From Candidatus Krumholzibacteriota bacterium (GTDB lineage: Bacteria > Krumholzibacteriota > Krumholzibacteriia > JAJRXK01): a stretch of 64,000 bases of DNA. The notes beneath the pieces are model-generated. The model made no database searches, was not told the origin of the DNA, and worked only from the letters and a program-made list of their open reading frames with translations. Where the stretch lies: NCBI GenBank assembly GCA_024276305.1, contig JAJRXK010000018.1, positions 1 to 64,000 of the forward strand, in the 5' to 3' direction. The number at the start of each line of letters is the position of its first letter. Within the stretch, counting starts at the first letter, position 1. Made by a program: the position numbers and the translations under genes. Shown here piece by piece: positions 43,331-53,300 of this stretch.

Positions 43331-46069
43331 ATGGCATTCGACGAGTTCAAACAACAGCTCCCCGATTTCGATCCCGCAGAAACCGAAGAATGGATCGAAG
43401 CTCTCGACTCCGTGGTGGAGGTGAGCGGTGCCGACCGCGCGCAATTCCTCCTCTACAAGTTGCTCAAGAGAGCGAGGATGCTGCGCGTGGGGCTCCCCGA
43501 ACCGGTCAGCACCCGTCCCATCAATACCATCAGTCCCGAACAAGAACCCTGGTTCCCGGGCGACGAGGACATGGAGCGGCGGATCCGGCGACTGGTCCGG
43601 TGGAATGCGGCAGTGATGGTCACTCGGGCCAACCAACGCCATCCCGGCCTCGGCGGTCATATCTCCACCTACGCATCTGCCGCCAGCCTCTACGAAGTCG
43701 GTCTGAATCACTTCTTCCGTGGGCGCGATGCCGAAGGAGGCGGCGACCTGGTCTACTTCCAGGGCCATGGAGCTCCTGGAATCTACGCCCGGGCCTTTCT
43801 GGAGGGGCGCCTCAGCCCGCAACAGCTCGACCATTTCCGGCGCGAGTCCCGAGGGGGCGGACTTTCCTCCTACCCCCATCCGCGGCTCATGCCCGAGTTC
43901 TGGGAATTCCCCACCGTCTCCATGGGGCTGGGGCCGATCAACGCTCTCTACCAGGCTCGTTTTCTGCGCTACCTGCACAACCGAGGCCTGCGGGACACCA
44001 GCCAGCAACGGGTGTGGGCCTTCCTCGGTGATGGCGAGACCGACGAACCCGAGTCCCTCGGAGCGATCAGCCTGGCGGCCCGGGAGGGCCTGGACAATCT
44101 CGTCTTCGTCGTGAACTGCAACCTCCAACGTCTCGACGGCCCGGTCCGAGGCAACGGCCAGATCGTGACCGAGCTCGAGATGCGCCTGCGCGGCGCCGGC
44201 TGGAATGTGATCAAGGTCCTGCTGGGCCGAGAATGGGACGACCTCTTGGCGCGCGATGCCGAGGGAGTCCTGGTGAAGCGCATGACCGAGACCATGGACG
44301 GCGACTGGCAGCGCTATACGGTCGAGAGCGGAGCCACGATCCGCGAGCAGTTCTTCGGAGTCGATCCCCGCCTGCGCGCACTGGTGGAGCATCTCAGCGA
44401 CGACGACCTGATCCGGCTGCGGATGGGCGGTCACGACTATCGGAAACTCTACGCGGCCTACCACCAAGCCACCCACACCACCGGGGCTCCCACCGCGATC
44501 CTGGCCCGAACGGTGAAGGGCTGGACCCTGGGCGAGGGCTTCGAAGCCCGCAATGTGACCCACCAGATGAAGCAGCTGAGCCAGAAGGAATTGCGGGTCT
44601 TTCGCGACCGCCTCGAGCTCCCCATCCCCGATGCGGACCTCGACGAGGCGCCCTACTACCACCCCGGACCCGACAGCGACGAGGTCCGCTATCTCTTGGA
44701 GCATCGTCGGGCCCTCGGTGGACCCATCCCCGAACGCAGGGTCAGTTCGCCGGGCTTCACTCCTCCGACCCAGGATCTCTACGCCGAATTCCACCGCGGC
44801 ACCGGCCCCAAGGTCCCGGTCTCCACGACCATGGCCTTCGTACGACTCCTGCGTGCCCTGCTCAAGGACGATGACATCGGCAAGCACATCGTCCCCATCG
44901 TACCCGATGAGGCCCGAACGTTCGGAATGGAGTCTCTCTTCCGCGAATTCAAGATCTACGCCGCGCAGGGGCAGCAGTACACCCCCGTCGATCACGATGT
45001 GCTCCTCAGCTACGCCGAAGCCGCCGACGGCCAGATCCTCGAAGAAGGGATCACCGAGGCCGGTTCCCTGGCCTCCTTCACCGCCGCGGGCACGAGCTAC
45101 TCGACCTGCGGCCACGCCACAGTGCCCTTCTTCATTTTCTATTCGATGTTCGGCTTCCAGCGGGTGGGCGACGCCATCTGGGCCTTCGCCGACAGCCGCG
45201 GCCGCGGCTTCCTGATGGGCGCCACCTACGGTCGCACCACCCTCAACGGTGAGGGACTGCAGCATCAGGATGGCCATTCGCTTCTGGTGGCCACCACCGT
45301 GCCCAACTGCCTGGCCTACGACCCCGCCTTCCACTACGAGACCGCGGTCATCGTCGAAGAGGGGCTGCGCAGGATGTACCAGGAGGAAGAGGACGTCTTC
45401 TACTACATCACTCTCTACAACGAGAACTACGAAATGCCGGACATGCCCAAAGGAGTCCGGGAAGGGATTCTGCGGGGGATGTATCTGCTGCGAAAGTCCA
45501 AACGGCCGACCGCGAAGATGGCCCGGGCCGTGCTCCTGGGAAGCGGAGTGATGGTGCAGGAGGCCCTCCGAGCCCAAGAGATGCTGCGTCGGGACTACTC
45601 CGTAGCGGCCGATGTCTACAGCGTGACGAGCTATAGTGAACTCCGCCGGGAGGCGTCGGCCATGGATCGGACCAACGCACTCCACCCCGAGAAACCACCC
45701 CACCGCTCCTACCTCACCGACCAGATCGCGAAATTTCCGGCCGGAGCCCCGGTCATCGCGACCTCGGATTCGGTGCAGGCAGTCCCCGAACAGATCGGAA
45801 GGTGGATCGAGACCCCTTACCGAGTTCTGGGAACGGACGGTTTCGGCCGCAGTGATACGCGCCAAGCGCTGCGAGCCTTCTACGAGACCGATGCCGAGCA
45901 CATGGTCTACGCGACGGTCCATGCCCTGGCGCAGATGGATCGCCTCGATCAGGAAGTCGTCCTGGAAGCAAGAGAACGCCTCGGCATCGACCTCGACGGG
46001 ATCGATCCGGCCCGCACCGACGAGATCGTCGGGAATCCCGCCCCGGAAGATGGAGACTCCCAGTCCTGA
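43331..46069 (+). CDS. aceE: Pyruvate dehydrogenase E1 component, homodimeric type
   Basis: A 912-residue AceE, the usual length. The thiamine diphosphate site runs from GDGETDEPES (about residue 233) to VVNCN (about 260). Other AceE blocks are NQRHPGLGGHISTYASAA, HGAPGIYARAFLEGRL, VPIVPDEARTFGMESLF and YYITLYNENYEMPDMP, with HATVPFFIFYSMFGFQRVGD. It decarboxylates pyruvate and passes acetyl to E2. E2 (aceF) and E3 (lpd) are not next to it, unlike most aceE loci. ATG 43331 has AGGTGG close by; the frame upstream overlaps etfB and is not coding. Confidence 0.97.
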   Translation: MAFDEFKQQLPDFDPAETEEWIEALDSVVEVSGADRAQFLLYKLLKRARMLRVGLPEPVSTRPINTISPEQEPWFPGDEDMERRIRRLVRWNAAVMVTRANQRHPGLGGHISTYASAASLYEVGLNHFFRGRDAEGGGDLVYFQGHGAPGIYARAFLEGRLSPQQLDHFRRESRGGGLSSYPHPRLMPEFWEFPTVSMGLGPINALYQARFLRYLHNRGLRDTSQQRVWAFLGDGETDEPESLGAISLAAREGLDNLVFVVNCNLQRLDGPVRGNGQIVTELEMRLRGAGWNVIKVLLGREWDDLLARDAEGVLVKRMTETMDGDWQRYTVESGATIREQFFGVDPRLRALVEHLSDDDLIRLRMGGHDYRKLYAAYHQATHTTGAPTAILARTVKGWTLGEGFEARNVTHQMKQLSQKELRVFRDRLELPIPDADLDEAPYYHPGPDSDEVRYLLEHRRALGGPIPERRVSSPGFTPPTQDLYAEFHRGTGPKVPVSTTMAFVRLLRALLKDDDIGKHIVPIVPDEARTFGMESLFREFKIYAAQGQQYTPVDHDVLLSYAEAADGQILEEGITEAGSLASFTAAGTSYSTCGHATVPFFIFYSMFGFQRVGDAIWAFADSRGRGFLMGATYGRTTLNGEGLQHQDGHSLLVATTVPNCLAYDPAFHYETAVIVEEGLRRMYQEEEDVFYYITLYNENYEMPDMPKGVREGILRGMYLLRKSKRPTAKMARAVLLGSGVMVQEALRAQEMLRRDYSVAADVYSVTSYSELRREASAMDRTNALHPEKPPHRSYLTDQIAKFPAGAPVIATSDSVQAVPEQIGRWIETPYRVLGTDGFGRSDTRQALRAFYETDAEHMVYATVHALAQMDRLDQEVVLEARERLGIDLDGIDPARTDEIVGNPAPEDGDSQS

Positions 46070-46073
46070 GTGA

Positions 46074-46886
46074 TCAGGGCTGGGTCTCCGCTCCCGACAG
46101 AATCCGAGGCGCCGCAGGATCTGCTCGAAGTCGCTCGCCCAGCTCTCGGGCTCGGCGTCCGAGCGAGAGATAGGGCCGGGGCGCGGGGAAGATCGATTCG
46201 TCCCGGCTCAAGTCGAAGGCGCCGGTGCGTCCCTTGTGGCCCCCGGTATAGCCGAATCCCAGGCCGATTCGTCGGTCTCCTTCGCGGAAGAGCAGGAACC
46301 CGCTCAAGTCCACATCGTCGAGTTTGCCCCGCAGCAACTTGTCGAGCCAACCGTCGATGTCCATCACGATGCTCCCAGCCGAAATGACGAAGAGGTCGAG
46401 GTCCTCGGCCTCGAGCACCACCGTGCTGTCACCCTTCTCACTCGGAAGGCGCAGACTCTGTGAACCCAATTCCCAATGCTCCAACTCCACTATCCGGGAG
46501 GCTCGGATGCTGCCGGGATTGTACTTCAGGATCGAGTAGGGAATCGGTGTCTTCACCGGTCCCACGAAACGCAGGCGCAGTCGAGCGTCCGACTTCGACG
46601 AGGGCCGTCGTGATACGGATTCGAAGAGCTCGATCGGTAGACGGCTTCCTCCCCCGGCGCGGGCCAGAGAATCGAGGAGCGAAGCATCGGCCTCCCCGTA
46701 GAGACCGCGGTCGGTCACGTCCACCAAGAAGGCGAAGAGAGGATCCACCACGCCCTCGGCGTAGCCCACCTTCACCGGCCCGTGATCCATTCCGGACCAC
46801 AGAGCCCCGGCGTGGGCCGAGCCGGTCCACGCCACCGAGCAGAGTATGAGCGCGAAGAGGGAGAGCTCAGGCCCGCGGAAGCGCAC
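46074..46886 (-). CDS. Exported protein of unknown function
   Basis: A 270-residue protein that I do not recognise. It has a signal peptide (LSLFALILCSVAWTGSAHAG) and looks beta-rich and soluble afterwards (RLRLRFVGPVKTPIPYS, LEAEDLDLFVISAG, LSGFLLFREGDRRIGLGFGYTGG). The GTG at 46886 overlaps the 3' end of rho by 20 bases, so it is read as the second gene of the rho transcript. It converges with aceE, with 4 bases between the stops. Confidence 0.68.
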   Translation of the reverse strand: MRFRGPELSLFALILCSVAWTGSAHAGALWSGMDHGPVKVGYAEGVVDPLFAFLVDVTDRGLYGEADASLLDSLARAGGGSRLPIELFESVSRRPSSKSDARLRLRFVGPVKTPIPYSILKYNPGSIRASRIVELEHWELGSQSLRLPSEKGDSTVVLEAEDLDLFVISAGSIVMDIDGWLDKLLRGKLDDVDLSGFLLFREGDRRIGLGFGYTGGHKGRTGAFDLSRDESIFPAPRPYLSLGRRARELGERLRADPAAPRILSGAETQP

Positions 46887-48099
46887 GCAGGAGGTCCTCG
46901 TTGGTGGGGTGCTTCGCCATCAACTTCAGCAGTCCTTCCATGGCCCGGTCCGGAGACATGTTCGAGAGCACACGACGCACCTTGTGGATCAACTCCATGA
47001 TCTCCGGATCGTAGAGCTTCTCTTCCTTGCGTGTCCCGCTCTTGGCGATGTCCACGGCGGGGAAGATGCGCTTCTCGAAGAGTTGACGCGAGAGAACGAT
47101 CTCGGTATTGCCGGTTCCCTTGAACTCCTGAAAAATGACTTCGTCCATCTTGGATCCGGTGTCGACGAGAGCAGTTCCGATGATGGTCAGACTTCCGCCA
47201 TTCTCCAGATTCCTCGCCGCACCGAAGAGGCGCCGCGGCATCTGCATGGTATTCGCATCCAGCCCCCCGGTCAGAGTGCGTCCGGAATCACCGAGGGTCG
47301 TGTTGTAGGCGCGAGCGAGGCGAGTGATGGAGTCGAGCAACAGGACCACGTCCTCACCCGCGAGCACCGGCTCGAGAACTCGATCGATGGTGCTTTCCGT
47401 CGTTCGGACATGCTCCCGGGCCGTGCGATCACTGCTGGCCGCGATCACCTCCGCATGACAGGAACGGGTGAAGTGCGTCACTTCCTCCGGGCGTTCGTCC
47501 ACGAGCAGGGCAAAGACCTTCGCGTCGGGATGGTTGGCGTGAAGAGACTCCGCGATCTCCAGGAGCAGCGTCGTCTTTCCCGCCTTCGGCGGGGCCACGA
47601 TGAGACATCGTTGCCCGCGACCGATGGGCGCCACCAGATCGATCACCCGGGGAGTGAGGGATCCATCGTCGCGCGAGAGAATCCATCGCTCGCAGGGATC
47701 GATGCTGGTCTCGAGCTGGAGACGATCGAAGAGCTGACGAAGCCGTTGGTTGCGGCCGTTCCGTACGTCTCCCGAGTTCCGACGTCCCCGTCCTCCACTG
47801 GCCCCCGAAGGTCGTCCTCCCCGTCGTGAGCGCTGCTTGCGGCCGCCCCCCGAGGGTCGACCCTGACCCTGACCCTGGCCCGAGCGACGGCGCTGCCGCT
47901 CCTCGGGACGGGCAGTGTCCTCGGCTTCGGCATTGCGCCGGCCCGAAGAACGTTTGCGACGACGGGGCGAATTGCCCCCGCCGTTGGAAGAAGGCGGTTC
48001 GGATGCGGTGGGATCCGGCTGCACTGGAGCGGCGGATCGTCCGTTGCGGCGCCATCCGCTTCTGCGGGCGCGCGGCGACTTCGTTGGTGGCTTGGCCAT
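46867..48099 (-). CDS. rho: Transcription termination factor Rho, lacking a recognisable RNA-binding OB domain
   Basis: A 410-residue Rho. From about residue 148 the hexameric ATPase is complete: [17 protein letters not shown], Walker A APPKAGKT (169-176), [31 protein letters not shown] and the RNA-facing loop [16 protein letters not shown]. In ordinary Rho the first 130 residues hold a helical domain and a cold-shock/OB fold. Here residues 1-118 are Arg, Gly, Ser and Gln-rich ([24 protein letters not shown]) with no such fold visible. ATG 48099 has gagag nearby. The gene may be a Rho variant with disordered RNA binding or a paralogue of a normal rho elsewhere. Confidence 0.9.
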   Translation of the reverse strand: MAKPPTKSPRARRSGWRRNGRSAAPVQPDPTASEPPSSNGGGNSPRRRKRSSGRRNAEAEDTARPEERQRRRSGQGQGQGRPSGGGRKQRSRRGGRPSGASGGRGRRNSGDVRNGRNQRLRQLFDRLQLETSIDPCERWILSRDDGSLTPRVIDLVAPIGRGQRCLIVAPPKAGKTTLLLEIAESLHANHPDAKVFALLVDERPEEVTHFTRSCHAEVIAASSDRTAREHVRTTESTIDRVLEPVLAGEDVVLLLDSITRLARAYNTTLGDSGRTLTGGLDANTMQMPRRLFGAARNLENGGSLTIIGTALVDTGSKMDEVIFQEFKGTGNTEIVLSRQLFEKRIFPAVDIAKSGTRKEEKLYDPEIMELIHKVRRVLSNMSPDRAMEGLLKLMAKHPTNEDLLRALPRA

Positions 48100-48378
48100 G
48101 CTCTCGGTTCGAAAAAAGAATCTGACTTTCGTGTCCGAGGGTAGGCCGTAGCACTTGTCCGGACACGCATGCAACGCAGCTGAGCGGCGTCTCTTGCACT
48201 TTGTTGTGGATTCCAGGGAGGAGCCAAAGGCTCATCTCCCTCTCCGCCGCAACCTTCGATCCATCCGTGGGGGATGATCTTCTCGGCGGGAGATACTACA
48301 GCCTTACTCCATTTCCCTTGCCTCCGCAACGCTTTCTCTCGATTCTGTCTCTATTCTCCCCTCCTCGGGATCCATTCC

Positions 48379-48621
48379 ATGACCCCGCAGCCGACCCTTC
48401 ACGACCCCGCGTTCCGCCGGCGCGCCCTGCAGCACCTGAGCCAGGTGGACCCAGCCATGGGCCGTTGGATTCGGGAACAAGGCGATATCTGGCCGGTTCG
48501 GAAGGTGTCGTATTTCGTGTTGCTCTGCCGAATCATCCTCGACCAGCAGATCAGCGTGCAGGCAGGCCGTACGATCTTCGGCCGATGGCGGAGAAGCCTG
48601 GCCCGCTTCGATGCGGAGTGA
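48379..48621 (+). pseudogene. Truncated AlkA-like DNA glycosylase (N-terminal fragment)
   Basis: An 80-residue frame, MTPQPTLHDPAF then HLSQVDPAMGRWIREQGDIWP and LLCRIILDQQISVQAGRTIF. The latter is the DNA-3-methyladenine glycosylase II/HhH-GPD entry (the QQ.S block). The frame stops at 48621, before the helix-hairpin-helix and catalytic Asp. No continuation is seen in other frames before the next gene starts 99 bases on, so 100 or more residues are missing. Probably a remnant; a short expressed protein cannot be excluded. The ribosome site is weak. Confidence 0.7.
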
Positions 48622-48720
48622 AGCAGCCCCGAAACCGAACAATCTCTCGTCCCATCTCCGCGGTGGAGATATGCTCTGCGTTTTCCGCTCTCCCCTGCTG
48701 CTTCCCCTCGCGAGGTCACG

Positions 48721-50148
48721 ATGAACGCACGCGCCTTGGCTCCACTGGTCCTTCTCGCCGCTTTCCTCTCCCCGTCGCCCTCGCACAGCGCGGCCGCCGA
48801 ACTCGACCGAGTGGCCCCGCAACTCCTGGGCGCAGCCCACCGATCGACCGAGGCCTACGATCGCCTGGGCGAGCTCTGCGACGAGATCGGACATCGGATC
48901 ACGGGATCTCCGCGCTTGGAGGAGGCCGTCACCTGGGCCGCCGACCTGATGCGAGACTACGGCTTGGAGAACGTCCACACCGAGGAGGTGGTCGTCCCCC
49001 ACTGGATTCGCGGGAAGGAATCCGCGTGGCTGGTCTCGCCGAGCCGCCAACCGCTCCACATTCTGGGTCTTGGCCGAAGCGTGGGAACGGGCGAAGGAGG
49101 CGTCGAGGCCGAGGTCGTGGTGGTCGACAGCTTCGAGGACCTCGACTCCCGCCCCGAGGAAGAGATCGCGGGCAAGATCGTGCTCTTCGACGTTCCCTTC
49201 CAGGGCTACGGCAAGACCGTCGCCTACCGGGGACGGGGACCCAGCGCCGCGGCCAGGAGAGGGGCGGTGGCCTGTCTGGTCCGGTCAGTGGGACTCGACG
49301 GACTCCAGACCCCCCACACCGGAGCCCTTCGCTACGCAGAGGACGCGCCGCGGATTCCCGCGGCCGCGGTCACCATGGAAGACGCCCAGAGGATCGCGCG
49401 GATGGTGGGCCGGGGACGGACCGTCGTCGCCCACCTGGAAATGGAAGCCCGCAACGCAGAGGAGACCCTCTCCCACAACGTGGTGGGCGAGTGGCGGGGG
49501 AGTGAGGCTCCCGAAGAAATCGTGGTTCTGGGGGGCCACCTCGATTCCTGGGATGTGGGCCAGGGAGCCCAGGACGACGGCTCCGGGTGCATGATCGCTC
49601 TGCATGCAGTGCGTCTGATCCAGCAATTGGGCCTGCGTCCGAAACGCACCTTGAGGGTGGTGTTCTGGACCAATGAAGAGTACGGACTCCGAGGAGGCAG
49701 GGCCTACGCCGAGGCCCACGCCGACGAGATCGAGCACCATGTGGCCGCGATCGAGAGCGACGGCGGGAATGGTCGCGCCCGTGGCTTTCGACTCGACCTC
49801 CGCGAGGTCGAGTCCTCCGATCGCCCGACCGACGCATCGATCGAGGATCTGCGGGAACGGGCCCTGCGATTCCTGGACGTGGTGGGAGCGGAACTGCGCT
49901 TCGTGGGAGCCGACACCATGCGAGCCGGCGGCTCTGGCGCCGACATCAGTCCGCTGGCTCGAGCGGGTGTCCCCTGTCTCGGTCTGGACCATGAGATGTC
50001 CGAGTACTTTCGGATCCACCACACCGAAGCGGACACCTTCGACCGCATCGACCCCGATGACCTGGCCCACAACGTTGGAGTGATGGCGGTCATGGCCTTT
50101 GCCCTCGCCGACGCCCCCCGCGGCCTGCGGACCGGCGCCACCCCCTGA
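48721..50148 (+). CDS. Exported M28-family zinc peptidase (carboxypeptidase Q-like)
   Basis: A 475-residue protein with a signal peptide (LAPLVLLAAFLSPSPSHS). A PA-type insertion (residues ~110-230, EVVVVDSFEDLD, GKIVLFDVPF) splits it before the M28 core. Di-zinc ligands appear as GGHLDSWDVGQGAQDDGSG, TNEEYGLRGG, ESDGG and a closing HHTEADTFDRID. It would trim N- or C-terminal residues from peptides in the periplasm or outside. aggtc precedes the ATG. Confidence 0.92.
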   Translation: MNARALAPLVLLAAFLSPSPSHSAAAELDRVAPQLLGAAHRSTEAYDRLGELCDEIGHRITGSPRLEEAVTWAADLMRDYGLENVHTEEVVVPHWIRGKESAWLVSPSRQPLHILGLGRSVGTGEGGVEAEVVVVDSFEDLDSRPEEEIAGKIVLFDVPFQGYGKTVAYRGRGPSAAARRGAVACLVRSVGLDGLQTPHTGALRYAEDAPRIPAAAVTMEDAQRIARMVGRGRTVVAHLEMEARNAEETLSHNVVGEWRGSEAPEEIVVLGGHLDSWDVGQGAQDDGSGCMIALHAVRLIQQLGLRPKRTLRVVFWTNEEYGLRGGRAYAEAHADEIEHHVAAIESDGGNGRARGFRLDLREVESSDRPTDASIEDLRERALRFLDVVGAELRFVGADTMRAGGSGADISPLARAGVPCLGLDHEMSEYFRIHHTEADTFDRIDPDDLAHNVGVMAVMAFALADAPRGLRTGATP

Positions 50149-50257
50149 TCCCCCCCTCGGGCCCCACATCGGCCGTCGATACGGGGCTGGCTTGGGTTTG
50201 CAGATCTTTCCCCAACGTCCCCATCGGGCCCTGGTGCGGTCGATTCGATCGGCAGAC

Positions 50258-50287
50258 TTGTCTCCGAGGGGCAGAAAAATGTACACT
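50258..50287 (+). promoter_or_regulatory. Candidate sigma70-type promoter for the large T9SS-type gene
   Basis: TTGTCT (50258-50263), an 18-base spacer, then TACACT (50282-50287), four of six matches in each box. The following start is at 50350. Found by eye in a 201-base gap where nothing else is visible. Confidence 0.4.
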
Positions 50288-50349
50288 CGACGGACGCGCC
50301 CCTCGCCAATCGCGCCCTAGTTGAAGCATCTCCAGGAGGCTCCCTCAGC

Positions 50350-53300
50350 ATGAAGTCCACTCGCGGTCTCGCCATCCCCAGCGTGCTCCTCGCCGGAATC
50401 CTGAGTCTGTTCGTCGCCACGGGCTCCTTCGCCAAGGCGGTGGTTCAACCGACTCCCAGCTCTCCCGACCGACCGAATCTGGCGGAATACGATTCCAGCC
50501 TCCTCCTCCACGGCGGCCCCGCCGGACGCTTCGCCAAAGCGGTCGCTGACAGTTTCAATCTCTACGGCGGGGTCAAGTCCGACGGAACGAACGACCGACG
50601 CCCCGAGGGCCAGTTCGAAGATCCCCTCCTCGCTCCTCAGAGTCAGGGATGGTTCGGGGTCGACCGGACCGAGAATCCGACCTTCTGGCATCCCTCGACC
50701 TTCAACGCATCGACTCTCCCTCCTGGAGCAGGCAACACCGCGATGTTCTCGGGAGTGGAGGCCGGGACTCCCGGCTACCTGACCGCGCCGGGATACGGGA
50801 ACAATTGGAACGATGTCCTGCAGTGGGAAGCCCTCACCAACCCCACCATCTTCACTCAGGTTCGGCTCCAATTCGACTACCACCACGACACCGAACCGGG
50901 CTATGACTTTTTCCACGTCGAATTCGATTCGGCGGGAACCTGGGTCTCGATGCTGACCATCGATTCGTCGAACCGCGACAGCACCGGCGCCTTCGTGCCC
51001 CAGGTCTTCGACCAGAGCGTGACCTTCACTCCCCTGATGTACACCGGCCCCCAGCTGGCCGGAATCCGGCTCCGCATCCGAATCACCAGCGACAGCGCAT
51101 GGTCCGACGAAGACGGACTCTTCCCCACCGACGGCGCGGCACAGATCGACAACGTGCGGGTCTCCTTCAACGGAGTCCTGGTCACCACCAATGGAGACGA
51201 CGGCGTCGCGACCTTCGAGGACACGGGCTCCGGGCCGGACACCGAGGGATGGACCCCCGTCTCCGCGGTCTTCGCCGGAGATTTCGCCAAAGTGATTCCG
51301 CAACTCCGCGACATCGATCCCTGCCGCCAGAATCTCTCGCCCCAGATCGGATTCGTCGACGACGGAACGCCTCCTTCGAACAGCTCGATCAGCACCGGAG
51401 GAACGATCTCCCCCAACTGGAACTATGGAGTGCGCGGCGGATGGGTCGTGAACTTCAACGGTGGCCTCAGCTTCGGGGGAGTCGAACTCAACAACGAATT
51501 CTGGTCCCCGGAAATCGCCTGGAACGACACGACCACCACTCTCGACGACGGACTCGTCGGCGGTGCATTCCTCCGCTTCTCCGTGTGGCAGCACCTGCCC
51601 TTCGACAACGGCATGTTCTGGACCTGGGCGGTGCGGAGTGAAGTCGGTGGAACCTGGTCGAATTGGCAGAATCGCAATTTCGTCTACTACGGCGGAGGAG
51701 TGCCGAATTACGCCAATGTCCAGACCGACGTCACGGATCTCCTGATCCCCAATCCCGATCATGTCCAAATCGCGCTGGGGGTGATCGATCTGGCCCAGGA
51801 ATTCCTCGTTGCGGGCGACGATGCCACTCCGGCTCCGACCTTCGACAATGTGAGTTTCTGGCGCTACAACAAGACTGGCCCCGCCTTCAACGCGGAGGTC
51901 ATCAATCTCTTCCAGGACAGCTTCCCCAATGGCGGCTCGATCGACGCGGTGGGCAATCCCGCCGGGCTGTCGGTGCGATTGGACATGGCCCGGGACGTCT
52001 CGTCCGGCGTCATGAACGTGGCCGGAGACTCCATCGTCGTCGACGTGACCCCATCGATTCCCGGCACCTCGCTCGCGGGTCTGCCGGTGATGAAGTGGAT
52101 CCTCGATGCGAATCCGCTCTTCGATTCCGTCCGATCGATTCCTCCCGGAGCGACGAACCTGGGTCCCGGACCCAAGGGTTGGACCCGATGGATGGGAACG
52201 GTGACCGGGGACAGTGCCCGGACCTCGGCCGGCGCGGTGGTCGCGAACAAGTATTTCTTCGACGCCCCGAACGACGGCCCCCCCAATCCGAACGCGGCGT
52301 TGCAGCATGTCGAGCCGGCGATGTTCTTTCCGGGTGACCGATTCCGCTATTTCATCGAGGCGGTGGACGATCTCGGCAATGCTTCGATTCTTCCGGCGGA
52401 CACCACCGGATTCATGGGTTCGGGAGACTACAACCGCGTGTTCACGGTCAAGGCCTTGCCTTCGATCGTCGATGACGGGGCCGGTGGCACCCAGCAGCCT
52501 CCGGTCCTGGTGGTCAACGACTTCGGTCATCGAGGGGGAGAGGGGGCCTTCCTGACCGCCTTCCATCAGAACGGTCTCTTCGAGGACACCGACTTCGATG
52601 TCTACACCGTTCAAGGCCCGAGCTCCCTGGTGAGCAATGGCATCGGCTCGGCCGGAGTCCACGGCGCGAACGCCCAGCAACTCGGCGGATACCGGATCTT
52701 GATGTACCTCGCCGGCAATCTCTCCACCGGCTTGATTTCGGATGGCTCGAACGCCAATGGTCACGACAAGAGTTCCGACGTCCAAACCCTCACCCAGTGG
52801 CATGGCCTGCCCGGAGATCGTTTCGCGGTCCATTTCGGGGATGACCTCTGCTCCTTCCTGGCCGGAGGAGGCGGAAACACCTCCACCTACCTGGCCACCA
52901 TTCTCTCCGTGAACCTGGTGGACAACGATGTCCGCAACGACATCGAGGGACAGGCCGCCAGTCTCGTCCAACCCACGGGGGCGGCCGGGGGACTCTTCGC
53001 TCAGGAGTTCATCGCCTTCGGCGGCTGTTTGGGAATCAATCAATTCGACAATGTGCTCCCCCTCGCGCCTGCCGTCGCGACCCACAAATTCGTGTCGAAT
53101 TCGACTCTCCTGCCTTTGGCCCCCGCCGCCAGCGTCTGGCATCAGCGAATCCAGAACATCGCCGGTGTCGACTACCAGAGAGTGGATCTGACCTTCCCCT
53201 ACGGCTTCCACTACATCTTTGGCCCCATCGCCAAGGGAGCGGTCGGAAGCTCGACCAGCACCATCGTGCTCGCGGAGATTCTCAACGCCTTCGGTCAGGC

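Noticed and set aside
43137..43337. 66-codon minus-strand frame in the etfB-aceE gap
   Set aside because: No family features or ribosome site; most likely promoter DNA.
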